Shown piece after piece: positions 15,180 to 23,502 of a stretch of DNA of 64,000 bases. The stretch's first letter is position 1, and each line of letters opens with the position of its first letter. The DNA is from Cellulomonas chengniuliangii (GTDB lineage: Bacteria > Actinomycetota > Actinomycetes > Actinomycetales > Cellulomonadaceae). Where the stretch lies: NCBI RefSeq assembly GCF_024508335.1, contig NZ_CP101988.1:744001-808000 (forward strand). Direction: 5' to 3'. A program made the position numbers and the translations under genes. Below the pieces are notes generated by a model that made no database searches, was not told the DNA's origin, and saw only the letters and a program-made list of their open reading frames with translations.

Positions 15180-16100
15180 GGCCGAAGCGTAGCGACCAGC
15201 GGGCCTGAACGGCTGGTCCTACCTCGAGGCGGGCGCGGCGTTGACAGGCGGCACCGTCCTGGCCGCCTGTCCTCGTCGCTGGCGAGGATCTCGAGTAACC
15301 AGCGTTGGCGCTCGTGACCGCTGTGTGGCGGGTGTGTATGGAGCCAAGGATGGTCCGCTGGGGTCGGCGTCAGGCCGTGTGGGAGGGCAGTGGGCAGGAT
15401 CGCTGCGTTGTACAGCCGGCCGGAGGATTATCAGTTCGTGTCGATCCAGCAGGACTCCGTCGCGGTGGCGCCGCGAGTCCGACGTCGGAGAGTTGAATGA
15501 CGCTTCCCGAGATGTCGCCGCGCGCGGGAACTGTCGGCAGTGCGCGACGACGTCCCGGGCGCATCGTCAGTTGCTCCATTGCCATCACGGTAACTGGGCG
15601 TATGGGTGGTCGTAGAGGTCAGCCGTCGTCATCGTCGTATGTGTGTCGGAGGGTGGTCTCGACTGCTTTGCTGGGCGTCAGCGCAGTCCGTGATCGGTGG
15701 AGATGCGACGGCGCGTCGCAGGGGCGCGGTCCCAGACGGGGTTGCTGGGTGCATGAGACGTCGTGAGTCGTCCTCGACGAACCGGCGGATGGCCTGCGGG
15801 TAGGCTAAGCACCACCACACCAGAGCGTCGGCCAGGGATGGCTTGGTCTCCTGCGGAGGGTCTTGGCAGTCGAGTCGGCCAAGGCGCGCTTTGTCTGACG
15901 TCATGATGAACCGTCGTGACCGGTGAGTGGAATGCGGCTAGCGCCAACAAGCGGTGGATCGCTTGCGACACGCCTGAGCACGGACCCGCGGTCTGCGCAG
16001 GCGGGGATGCCGCACCGTGCCCTGGGCGGTCGCCCGCGGCAGCCGTCGTGGCGCAGCGCGCTGTGCCGCAGACGCGGCGCACATGTACGAAGGAGGAGAT
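15180..16100. other. Gene-poor stretch, possibly decayed DNA
   Basis: No gene here meets a normal standard. The best candidate is a 91-codon minus frame at 15629-15904 whose first 50 codons have fair GC bias (it includes ADALVWWCLAYPQAIRRF) and may be a remnant. A 10-bp inverted repeat, GACAGGCGGC at 15243-15252 and GCCGCCTGTC at 15262-15271, forms a terminator-like hairpin upstream of the ATPase start. The promoter of the ATPase-HEPN unit should lie near 15180-15240. Confidence 0.45.
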
Positions 16101-18248
16101 GTGGCTCGACCAGGTCAACGCGGGTCCGGTCGCGCGCGCACAGACTCCGGCGGTCAGCGCCGCCGCAGCCCGCGTGCCTCCGAGCAGGGGATCATCCCGG
16201 TGCTCGCCGAGGTCGCCCGCGAGGTTGACGGCGCTGTGAAGCGTCCGCCCACGCGCCCGGCGGTCCGCACCAAGTTCCAGGTGGTGGCCCTGCTGGTGCG
16301 CGAGGAGCGGGCGCGGGTGATGGCCGACGACACCCTGACCTCCGCCAAGCGGACGCAGGAGCTCAAGCGGCTCGACGGGGTCGCGACGCAGCTGGCGAAG
16401 ACCGCAGCCCGTGATACCTCGCTGCTCGAGCTGCTCGCTGAGGACGCCCGCGTCACCGACGCCGCGCGCGCGTTCAAGGCGACGGTGATGCGCGCCGGAG
16501 GGCTCGAGCCGCCCGAGGAGCCCGAGCCCGTGGCGCCGACAGCGCCGGCGCCGAGCTTCGCGAACCAGGTGGTGCCCCGGTCGGTGATCTCACGCCAGCT
16601 CGCGAACCCGTTCTTGGCTCCCGACTACGAGGCAGCCGCCGAGCGGACCGCGACCCGGGTCCGCCGGCTGGCGGGCTGGGAGCTGCTCGAACCGCTGTTC
16701 CGGTCGTTCGAGCGCGCCGCGACCGGAGCCCCCGCCTGCATGCAGCTGCCCGAGCCCCGCCAGGTGCCCACCCCCCTCGGCCGGGAGCTCATGCCGCACC
16801 AGGCCCGGGTCGTCACGGCCACGGCCCGCGGCCACCGCACGTTCCTGCTCGCCGACGAGCCCGGGCTCGGCAAGACCGCCCAGGCGCTGCTCGCCGCCCA
16901 GGCGGCCAACGCGTATCCCCTGCTGGTCGTGGTGCCCAACGTGGTGAAGACCAACTGGGCCCACGAGGTCGCGCTGTGGACGCCGCACCGCCGGGCGACG
17001 GTGGTCCACGGTGACGGCGACCAGGTCGACGGGTTCGCGGACGTCGTGATCGTGAACTACGAGCTGCTGGACCGGCACGTCGGCTGGCTCGGCGACCTGG
17101 GCTTCCGCGGCATGGTCGTCGACGAGGCGCACTTCATCAAGAACAAGACGTCGCAGCGCTCGCAGCACGTCCTGGCGCTGGCGGACCGGATCCGCGACCG
17201 CGCGGGCCGTCCGTTGATGATGGCGCTCACCGGCACCCCGCTGATCAACGACATCGAGGACTTCCGGGCGATCTGGCAGTTCCTCGGGTGGATCGACGAC
17301 AAGCAGCCGCTCGGCACGCTGCAGGCCGCCCTCGAGGAGACCGGGCTCACCCCGGCCGATCCGGGCTTCTACTCCGCCGCGCGGGACAGCGTCATCAACA
17401 TGGGCATCGTGCGCCGCCGCAAGGTCGACGTGGTCGCCGACATCCCCGCCCGCCGGGTGGCGGACCTGCCCGTCGAGCTCGACGGCGCGGTCGGCCGCTC
17501 CATCCGCGCCGCCGAGCTCGCGCTGACCAGCCGCATGGTCGAGCGCTACCGGGCCGCGATGGAGATGCGCAACGGCGAGGAGGTCGTGGACGGGATCGAC
17601 CACGAGCTGGTGCGCCGGGTCGCGGCCGCCGAGCTCAAGGACTCGAGCTCGAAGGCCAGCGGCGAGAACGTGTTCACGATGGTCCGCCGGATCGGGCAGG
17701 CCAAGGCCGGGCTGGCCGCCGACTACGCCGCGCAGCTCTCCCGCAACGTCGGGAAGGTCGTGTTCTTCGCCAAGCACGTCGACGTCATGGACCAGGCCGA
17801 GCAGACCTTCGCCGACCGCGGCATCCGCTACGCCTCGATCCGCGGCGACCAGACGCCCAGGGCACGCCAGAAGAACATCAAGGCGTTCGTCGACGACCCC
17901 GAGGTGTCGATCGTCGTGTGCTCCCTGACGGCCGCCGGCGTGGGGCTCAACCTCCAGGTCGCCTCCAACCTGGTGCTCGCCGAGCTGTCCTGGACCCACG
18001 CCGAGCAGACCCAGGCCATCGACCGGATCCACCGCATCGGCCAGGAGGAGCCCGTCACCGCGTGGCGGATCATCGCCGCGCAGACCATCGACTCCCGGAT
18101 CGCCCAGCTGATCGACAGCAAGTCAGGCCTGGCCGCCCGGGCGCTGGACGGCGCCGCCGACGAGGACCTCCCGTCGTCCACGGACGTCCAGCTCGAGGCC
18201 CTGGTCGGGCTGCTGACGGACGCGCTCGCCGCGGAGGGCGTGGGCTGA
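16101..18248 (+). CDS. SNF2-family DEAD/DEAH-box helicase/translocase
   Basis: 715 residues from a GTG preceded by AAGGAGGAG; the frame is open further upstream but without such a site. After about 160 residues of basic, helical N terminus come the SNF2 motifs: ADEPGLGKTAQ near 252-262, NVVKTNW, VVDEAHFIKNKTSQR near 340 (DEAH), ALTGTPLIND, a helicase C domain with VGLNLQVASN and the closing IDRIHRIGQEEPV near 640. SNF2 enzymes move along double-stranded DNA and remodel bound proteins. No methylase or nuclease partner is adjacent on its strand. It may belong with the nearby ATPase-HEPN island or stand alone. Confidence 0.88.
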   Translation: MARPGQRGSGRARTDSGGQRRRSPRASEQGIIPVLAEVAREVDGAVKRPPTRPAVRTKFQVVALLVREERARVMADDTLTSAKRTQELKRLDGVATQLAKTAARDTSLLELLAEDARVTDAARAFKATVMRAGGLEPPEEPEPVAPTAPAPSFANQVVPRSVISRQLANPFLAPDYEAAAERTATRVRRLAGWELLEPLFRSFERAATGAPACMQLPEPRQVPTPLGRELMPHQARVVTATARGHRTFLLADEPGLGKTAQALLAAQAANAYPLLVVVPNVVKTNWAHEVALWTPHRRATVVHGDGDQVDGFADVVIVNYELLDRHVGWLGDLGFRGMVVDEAHFIKNKTSQRSQHVLALADRIRDRAGRPLMMALTGTPLINDIEDFRAIWQFLGWIDDKQPLGTLQAALEETGLTPADPGFYSAARDSVINMGIVRRRKVDVVADIPARRVADLPVELDGAVGRSIRAAELALTSRMVERYRAAMEMRNGEEVVDGIDHELVRRVAAAELKDSSSKASGENVFTMVRRIGQAKAGLAADYAAQLSRNVGKVVFFAKHVDVMDQAEQTFADRGIRYASIRGDQTPRARQKNIKAFVDDPEVSIVVCSLTAAGVGLNLQVASNLVLAELSWTHAEQTQAIDRIHRIGQEEPVTAWRIIAAQTIDSRIAQLIDSKSGLAARALDGAADEDLPSSTDVQLEALVGLLTDALAAEGVG

Positions 18249-18264
18249 ACGACGAGGGGCGCGC

Positions 18265-18837
18265 TCAGGTGGTGGGGCGCAGGCCCCGAAGCGTGACCCG
18301 AAGGTAGCGGCGGACGGCGGCCACGCGGTCACGCCGGTCGACGGTGCGCAGGGCGGCCGCGTGCACGATCCCGCAGAGGAGCGGCACCAGATCGGTCACG
18401 GTGACGTCCTGGTCGATCTCGCCGATCGCACGGGCTCGGCTGAGCAGCTCGCCGAGCAGCTCGCGCAGGCGCTGCACGTTCTCGCGCGAGGCAGGCAGCT
18501 CGAGCTGTGAGGCGGCGAAGACGTGCGCGAGGGCCGGGTCGGCGGCCTGTGCCTCCAGCGCGCTGAGCAGGTACTCCTCGAGGGCGCCTGCGGGGTCGCG
18601 GTCGGTCAGGGCGTGCTCGCCCGTCTCGAGCAGAGCGGCGAGGCCCGGTTGAGCGAGCGCCTCCAAGAGCGCCTCGGAGCTGGGGAAGTGCCGGTACACG
18701 GTGGCGACGCCCACCGACGCGGCCCGCGCGATCTCGTTGAGCTGGAGGGGGCGACCCGCGTCGACGTGTTCGCGGCCGATCTCGACGATGCGCTGCCAGT
18801 TGCGGGCGGCGTCCCTGCGGGGCCGAGTGGTCGTCAT
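18265..18837 (-). CDS. TetR-family repressor, copy 2 of duplicated module
   Basis: 190 residues, aligned without gaps to the TetR protein at 6560-7132 and identical at roughly four residues in five by eye. The helix-turn-helix QLNEIARAASVGVATVYRHFPSSEALLEAL is almost unchanged, while the ligand domain has more differences, for example AELIDLGEHALNGRE against AALLETGEHALTDRD. This pattern fits a shared operator with a possibly altered ligand. It is divergent from the esterase at 18963 across the same paired-dyad spacer. Confidence 0.9.
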   Translation of the reverse strand: MTTTRPRRDAARNWQRIVEIGREHVDAGRPLQLNEIARAASVGVATVYRHFPSSEALLEALAQPGLAALLETGEHALTDRDPAGALEEYLLSALEAQAADPALAHVFAASQLELPASRENVQRLRELLGELLSRARAIGEIDQDVTVTDLVPLLCGIVHAAALRTVDRRDRVAAVRRYLRVTLRGLRPTT

Positions 18838-18851
18838 GCGACCCACGGTAC

Positions 18852-18866
18852 CGGATGGGATATCCG
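18852..18866. promoter_or_regulatory. TetR operator, site 1 (copy 2)
   Basis: CGGATGGGATATCCG, again CGGAT-N5-ATCCG. The outer five bases of each arm match the copy 1 site while the centre has changed, as expected if a repressor holds the arms constant. Confidence 0.75.
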
Positions 18867-18885
18867 TTTTGGTGCTACGGTCGTC

Positions 18886-18900
18886 CGGATAAGTCATCCG
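18886..18900. promoter_or_regulatory. TetR operator, site 2 (copy 2)
   Basis: CGGATAAGTCATCCG, with the same arms and the same 34-bp distance from site 1 as in copy 1. The conserved GGTGCTACGGTCG lies between the two sites. Confidence 0.75.
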
Positions 18901-18962
18901 GTTACCGGGTCGGCGCGACCCGGTGACGCGGCGAGGCTGCGACTGACGAGGGAGAGCCGACG

Positions 18963-19817
18963 ATGGACGTCGATGTGCAGGGTGTGACCCGGAGCGTCAC
19001 GGTGGTGGGGGAGCCCGGCGACGAGGGTCCCCGCGCCCTCGTGCTGGTGTTCCACGGCTCCAACCAGGACGGGCAGGGGCACCGCGCGTTCACCGGGAAC
19101 ACCTACGACCAGCTCGTCGAGCAGGGTGCCGTCGTCGCCTACCTCGACGGCTACCAAGGCAACTGGAACGACGCGCGTCGGCACAGCGCGTTCCCCGCGC
19201 GGACCGCCGGCATGGATGACATCGGCTTCGCGCGCGCGGTGGTCGACGCCCTGGTGACGAGGCGCGGCATCGACCGCCATCGGGTGTTCGCCGTGGGGTT
19301 CTCCAACGGTGGGCAGATGGTCCTGCGCCTCATCCACGAGGCGCCGGAGCTGGTCGCGGGCGCGGCGGTCATCGCGGCCACGATGCCGGCGCCGGAGGAC
19401 TTCCTGGTGCCCGACGGGCCCGCCGTGCCGATGCCCGTGCTGCTCGTGCACGGCACCAAGGACCGGATCGTCCCCTACCGCGGAGGCGAGATGTCGGGCT
19501 GGGCGCGCAGGCTGTTCAAGGTCGGCGGGCGTTCCTTGTCGATGCCCCAGACGGCCGCCCACTTCGCCGCCCGCAACGGGATCAGCGCCGAGCCGGTGCG
19601 CGCGACGATCAGCGGAGGTGGCCGAGGTCGGCGCCGGACCTGGGTCGAGCGCACCCGGTACGCGCAGGACGCGTCCGCTCCGGTGGACCTGTACACCGTG
19701 CACGGTGGCGGGCACACCGTCCCCGGCCCGCGGAGAGCGCCGTTCGTCCTCGGTGCGACCCACCGCGGCGTGAGCACCGCCGACCTGGTGAGCGCGTTCT
19801 TCGGGCTCGGAGGCTGA
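18963..19817 (+). CDS. Feruloyl esterase/PHB depolymerase-like hydrolase, copy 2
   Basis: 284 residues, highly similar throughout to copy 1 at 7254-8159. It keeps VLVFHGSNQDGQ, the elbow VGFSNGGQMVLRL, the acid region LLVHGTKDRIVPY and the histidine in VHGGGHTVPGP. It ends naturally at FFGLGG, which shows that the extra tail on copy 1 is not part of the shared fold. The start ATG follows GAGGGAGAGCCGACG. No signal peptide. It probably hydrolyses an ester (hydroxycinnamate or similar), in keeping with a plant-biomass lifestyle, but the substrate is not shown by sequence. Confidence 0.87.
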   Translation: MDVDVQGVTRSVTVVGEPGDEGPRALVLVFHGSNQDGQGHRAFTGNTYDQLVEQGAVVAYLDGYQGNWNDARRHSAFPARTAGMDDIGFARAVVDALVTRRGIDRHRVFAVGFSNGGQMVLRLIHEAPELVAGAAVIAATMPAPEDFLVPDGPAVPMPVLLVHGTKDRIVPYRGGEMSGWARRLFKVGGRSLSMPQTAAHFAARNGISAEPVRATISGGGRGRRRTWVERTRYAQDASAPVDLYTVHGGGHTVPGPRRAPFVLGATHRGVSTADLVSAFFGLGG

Positions 19818-19930
19818 CATGCCAGGGAGGTCGTGGCACACCTGCCCGACCAGCCTCAGGCTCATCGGCCCTGGAACGGGCCGGCCGACGAGTCAGTGTC
19901 TGACCGCGGAGCTGGTCGGCGGTGATGGGC

Positions 19931-20404
19931 TCACGGAACGTCGACGAACCCCAGGTGCCGATACAGCCGTGCGGCCCGCTCGTTGGCGGCGCTGACCCAC
20001 AGCCCGACGGAGTCGTACCCGTCGACCGTGAGCGACTGGCACACCCGCCCGACCAGCCGAGTCGCCACACCCCGACCCACCGCGTCAGGCGCGGTGAAGA
20101 GGAACGCGACGCAGGGGCCGTCGTCGGAGAGCACGGTGAAGGCGGCGCCGACGGGTTGACCGTCTTCGAGCGCGACGAACGAGGCATCGGGCAGCCACGG
20201 GCCGAGGCCCCCGCGCATCGCGTCGGCCAGCACGTCGACCGCGTCCTGCAGGCTCTCGCCCTCGTCGTCGGGTGTGCCGCGGTAGGCGGCGAGCATGACC
20301 GGGGCCAGTAGCTCGGGCGGGCCGATCGGCCCGAACTCTCCCGCCGGCGGGGCGAGCCCGCCCAGCGGTCGGTGCAGGTGGAGGCGCGCAGCAGTGGCGG
20401 TCAC
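19931..20404 (-). CDS. GNAT-family N-acetyltransferase
   Basis: 157 residues from GTG at 20404, whose TGA-overlap (GTGA) couples it to the 42-codon gene upstream. The acetyl-CoA site is visible as LFTAPDAVGRGVATRLVGRV (the V-x-x-x-x-R/Q-G-x-G/A pattern) and the C-terminal motif LWVSAANERAARLYRHLGF is typical of GNAT enzymes. It transfers an acetyl group to an amine on an unknown small molecule or protein. It is the last gene of a three-gene unit led by a membrane protein. Confidence 0.87.
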   Translation of the reverse strand: MTATAARLHLHRPLGGLAPPAGEFGPIGPPELLAPVMLAAYRGTPDDEGESLQDAVDVLADAMRGGLGPWLPDASFVALEDGQPVGAAFTVLSDDGPCVAFLFTAPDAVGRGVATRLVGRVCQSLTVDGYDSVGLWVSAANERAARLYRHLGFVDVP

Positions 20405-20529
20405 CGAGCCACCGTAGCCAGCGCCCGGTCACCGGGGAGCAGGAGGCACTCGGCGACGGCGGTCGCGATGCGGATGCCCTCCGGGTCGTCCGCTGCGTCG
20501 ACCGCGGCCGACGTGCCAGCTGGAGTCAT
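20401..20529 (-). CDS. Small coupled protein, 42 residues
   Basis: The frame starts with ATG overlapping the stop of the membrane protein (ATGA) and ends with TGA overlapping the GTG start of the acetyltransferase (GTGA). Overlap at both ends, with no room left over, strongly suggests that ribosomes pass through it. The product, beginning MTPAGTSAAVDAADDPEGIR and ending in RALATVAR, is short, alanine-rich and unlike any family I know. It may serve only to couple translation. Confidence 0.5.
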   Translation of the reverse strand: MTPAGTSAAVDAADDPEGIRIATAVAECLLLPGDRALATVAR

Positions 20530-21146
20530 CGACCCCGCCCGTCGAGCACCGCGTGCAGCGCCCCTGTCACCACCACCGCCACGGTCGGCAGCCAGTCTGA
20601 TGCGGTGGGGAACGCGAGCAGGGTCCCGACGGCCGCGAGGTACATGTTGGCGAGCCCAGAGCTGGACCGGACGCCGCGCAGCGCGACGTCTACGGCCCGC
20701 AGGACTCGGGGGCTGTCGGTGGCCTCGTCGGCGCGGATCGTTGCGCCGTCGCGGATGGCGCCGGCGTAGGCGAGCATCCCGAACCCGACGGCGCCGAGGA
20801 CCACGACGAGCGCCGCGGCCCGCCACCACGGCCCGTCGAGCGCGTTGAACGTGGCGGGGATGGCGAGCAGCACGCCGATCGTCATCGCCACGAGGTCCCC
20901 CGCTGGCACCCGGGACAGGTCGAAGCCGCCCGCAGCAGACGTGACGCCGGACCGGTTGGCGAGCGCCCACAGCCCGGTGGGCAGCAGCACCATCCAGACC
21001 AGGGCGTAGTCGCGGATCATCACCGCGAAGAACAGACCGAGGCCCACCCCGATCACGAGCCCGAGTGCGTGCAGGGCGACCCGGGTTGTCCACCGCCGGC
21101 CGGTCGAGGGCGCGGGCGAGGACGTGAGGAGCGGGGACACGCGCAC
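20526..21146 (-). CDS. Multi-pass membrane protein, unknown function
   Basis: 206 residues from a GTG. Hydrophobic segments at about 22-42 (ALHALGLVIGVGLGLFFAVM), 48-62, 85-101, 108-127 and 165-198 suggest five or six membrane helices with short loops. The first gene of a coupled unit: its stop overlaps the 42-codon gene. The region before its start, toward 21296, is short and would carry divergent promoters for this unit and the CPBP protease operon. No family recognised. Confidence 0.6.
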   Translation of the reverse strand: MRVSPLLTSSPAPSTGRRWTTRVALHALGLVIGVGLGLFFAVMIRDYALVWMVLLPTGLWALANRSGVTSAAGGFDLSRVPAGDLVAMTIGVLLAIPATFNALDGPWWRAAALVVVLGAVGFGMLAYAGAIRDGATIRADEATDSPRVLRAVDVALRGVRSSSGLANMYLAAVGTLLAFPTASDWLPTVAVVVTGALHAVLDGRGR

Positions 21147-21295
21147 AGGGTAAGCAGGCGCGGCCCGACCGGTTCCGCCGCCTCCACCTTTCGATGCAAC
21201 CCCCGACGTTCGTCCCTCCGCCCGGCGCGGCAGGAGGCCCCCGATTCCTAACGTCGAGTCACGTCACCGACACACTTCGACGAGAGGAACCTCCG

Positions 21296-22231
21296 ATGAG
21301 CGTCATCACAGCTCAGGCACCCGCGCCTCCCCGGCGCGGCGGCGCGCTCGACGTCGTCCGCCGCCGCCCACTCCTGTCGTTCTTCGTGCTGGCGAACCTC
21401 GCCAGCTGGATCGCGTGGATCCCGTACATCCTGTCCCAGAACAGCCTGGGCATCTGGGACTTCACCTTCCCCGGCGGCCCCGGGGGCGCGCAGCTCCTGG
21501 GCATGCTCCCCGGCGCGTACCTCGGCCCCATCGGCGCCGCGCTCTTCGTGACCGCGGTGGCAGACGGCCGCGCGGGCATCCGCGCCTGGGCGCGGCGGCT
21601 GTGGCGGTGGAAGGTCAACTGGAAGTGGTACGCGGGGATCCTGCTCGGCGTCCCGGCCGCGATGGTGCTGACCGGGCTGGTGATCGAGGGTGGTCGGGCG
21701 CAGATGCCGCCCACCATGGCGCTGGCGGGGCTCGTCACCGGGTTGCTCGTCCAGATGATCACCACCGGCCTCGCCGAGGAGCCGGGCTGGCGTGACTTCG
21801 CACTGCCCCGTATGCAGCGCCTGGTCGGCGCGCCCCGCGCGGCCGTGGTCATCGGTGTCCTGTGGGGCGTGTGGCACCTGCCGCTGTTCTTCTCGGAGTG
21901 GGGAGGGTGGCCCAACGTCGACTGGTACCGGCCGGTCGCGTTCGTCGCCTTCTGCGTCTTCTTCAACGTCGTGATGACGTGGGTGTTCAACCGGACCGGG
22001 CAGAGCCTGCCGATGGCGATGCTGCTGCACGTGAGCGTCAACAACTTCTCCGGCGTGTGGGGCGAGATGTTCCCGTGGTGGGACATGAACACCGCCCAGT
22101 TCGCGCTCGCCGGGGGCGCGGCGGTGGCTGCCGTGGTGGTGCTCGTCGGCACCCGCGGGCGGCTCGGCTACCAGCCTGATCGCCTTGAGGGCCAGATCGC
22201 CGACCAGCCGGTGGCGGCGCGTCTATCGTGA
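21296..22231 (+). CDS. CPBP-family intramembrane metalloprotease
   Basis: 311 residues from the ATG at 21296, which has GAGAGGA upstream; longer frames lack a ribosome site. The CPBP (Abi/CAAX) motifs are present: GLAEEPGWRDFALPRM with the EExxWR-type glutamates, VIGVLWGVWHLPLFF with the HxxP histidine, and a third motif LPMAMLLHVSVNNF. About eight membrane helices. Members cut membrane proteins or process peptides, and often pair with two-component or peptide systems. Its stop overlaps the histidine kinase start (GTGA), so protease and sensor are co-translated and may work together. Confidence 0.88.
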   Translation: MSVITAQAPAPPRRGGALDVVRRRPLLSFFVLANLASWIAWIPYILSQNSLGIWDFTFPGGPGGAQLLGMLPGAYLGPIGAALFVTAVADGRAGIRAWARRLWRWKVNWKWYAGILLGVPAAMVLTGLVIEGGRAQMPPTMALAGLVTGLLVQMITTGLAEEPGWRDFALPRMQRLVGAPRAAVVIGVLWGVWHLPLFFSEWGGWPNVDWYRPVAFVAFCVFFNVVMTWVFNRTGQSLPMAMLLHVSVNNFSGVWGEMFPWWDMNTAQFALAGGAAVAAVVVLVGTRGRLGYQPDRLEGQIADQPVAARLS

Positions 22232-23502
22232 CGGGGGTGATCGAGCGCCTCGCTCAGCACGGCCGCCGGGCGGCGTACGTCGTCCCGGCGGCCTGCTGGC
22301 TGCTGTCGACGAGCCTTCTTGCCGCCTCCGTCACCATGCAGCAGTCCGACCCATCGGCCATCTCTGGCATGCCGGGGTTCGGCGACGCGGCGTGGTGGTG
22401 GTCGGCAGGGGTGCTGACCCTGCAGGCGGTCGTGCTCTGGGTGCTGAGGGATCGCCCACTGGCCGCGCTCCTGCTGGTCGCCGCCGGGCTTCCCGCGCTC
22501 ATGGTCCTGGGCGACGCCATCGGGGTCGGGCTCCTGGCGGTGCTCGTCGCGACGTACCGGGCGGCCCTCGCGGCGCCCGTCCGGCGGCTCGTGCCGGCCG
22601 TGCTCGGGGCCGGTGCCCTGGTGACGGCGGGCGTCACCGCCGCGGGGCTCCGGAGCGGCAGCGCGGAATCGGCGGCGGTCGTCGGGGGCCTTCTGCAGGG
22701 GTTGGCGGCAGTCGGCCTCCCCCTCGTTCTGGCGGCGCTCGTCGGGGCCCGACGAGAGGCCGACGCGGCGCTCGCGGGCACCGCCGAGGCGCAGAGCCGG
22801 GAGCGCGACGCCCTGGTGCAGGTGGTCGTCGAGCGGGAGCGGACGGCGATGGCGCGCGAGCTGCACGACATCGCGGCGCACCACCTCTCCGGCATCGCGG
22901 TGATGACCGCGGCCATCGGCCGGCAGATCGACGTCGACCCCGAGGGCGCCAAGCGCGCCGTCGCGCAGGTCCGCGAGCAGAGCACAGCGATGCTGCGGGA
23001 CCTGCGGAACCTGGTGGTGCTGCTGCGCGACACCGAGTCGTCCGACCCGGACGGCCCGGTGCGGGTGGAGACGCTGGCCGGCGTCCCCGAGCTGGTCGCG
23101 CGGGCGAGGAACTCGGGCCTAGATGTGGCGCTCGAGACGTCGGGCCCCGTCGAGCAGGTGGCGGCCTCGGGCGCCATCGGCCCGCTCGCGCAGCTCGCGG
23201 CGTACCGCGTCGTCCAGGAGGCCCTCGCCAACGCGGCCCGGCACGCGCACGGCGCCCGCTGCGCCGTGCGGGTCGACGTGCACGAGGGGGACCACGTCCA
23301 GGTGCTGGTCCGCAACAGCGCCCCCGCGCCCGGCCAGGCGCTGGTCCCGCACGACCCGGGCTACGGACTGGTGGGGATGCGGGAGCGCGCCGAGCTCACC
23401 GGCGCCACGCTCCGGTACGGACCCACCAACGACGGCGGCTGGCAGGTCACGCTGGCGATCCCCACCGCACCGCAGACGACGAGCGCCGAGGAGCCCTCAT
23501 GA
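22228..23502 (+). CDS. Two-component sensor histidine kinase (HisKA_3/NarL partner type)
   Basis: 424 residues. The N-terminal 175 residues form about six membrane helices with short loops. A linker coiled coil leads to the dimerisation helix ERERTAMARELHDIAAHHLSGIAV with phospho-acceptor His213, the HisKA_3 type. The ATPase domain has VVQEALANAARHAHG (N box) and DPGYGLVGMRERAELTGA (G box). It starts by GTGA overlap with the protease and ends by ATGA overlap with its regulator. The input is likely membrane or envelope state since no large outer domain exists. Confidence 0.92.
   Translation: MTGVIERLAQHGRRAAYVVPAACWLLSTSLLAASVTMQQSDPSAISGMPGFGDAAWWWSAGVLTLQAVVLWVLRDRPLAALLLVAAGLPALMVLGDAIGVGLLAVLVATYRAALAAPVRRLVPAVLGAGALVTAGVTAAGLRSGSAESAAVVGGLLQGLAAVGLPLVLAALVGARREADAALAGTAEAQSRERDALVQVVVERERTAMARELHDIAAHHLSGIAVMTAAIGRQIDVDPEGAKRAVAQVREQSTAMLRDLRNLVVLLRDTESSDPDGPVRVETLAGVPELVARARNSGLDVALETSGPVEQVAASGAIGPLAQLAAYRVVQEALANAARHAHGARCAVRVDVHEGDHVQVLVRNSAPAPGQALVPHDPGYGLVGMRERAELTGATLRYGPTNDGGWQVTLAIPTAPQTTSAEEPS

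Noticed and set aside
15629-15904. 91-codon minus-strand gene
   Set aside because: Only the first half has coding bias and there is no ribosome site or known family, so it is noted in the region description but not called as a gene.
11292-16100. Integrative element with attL/attR at tRNA-Arg
   Set aside because: No integrase, excisionase or repeat of the tRNA 3' end was seen by eye, so attachment sites are not annotated.
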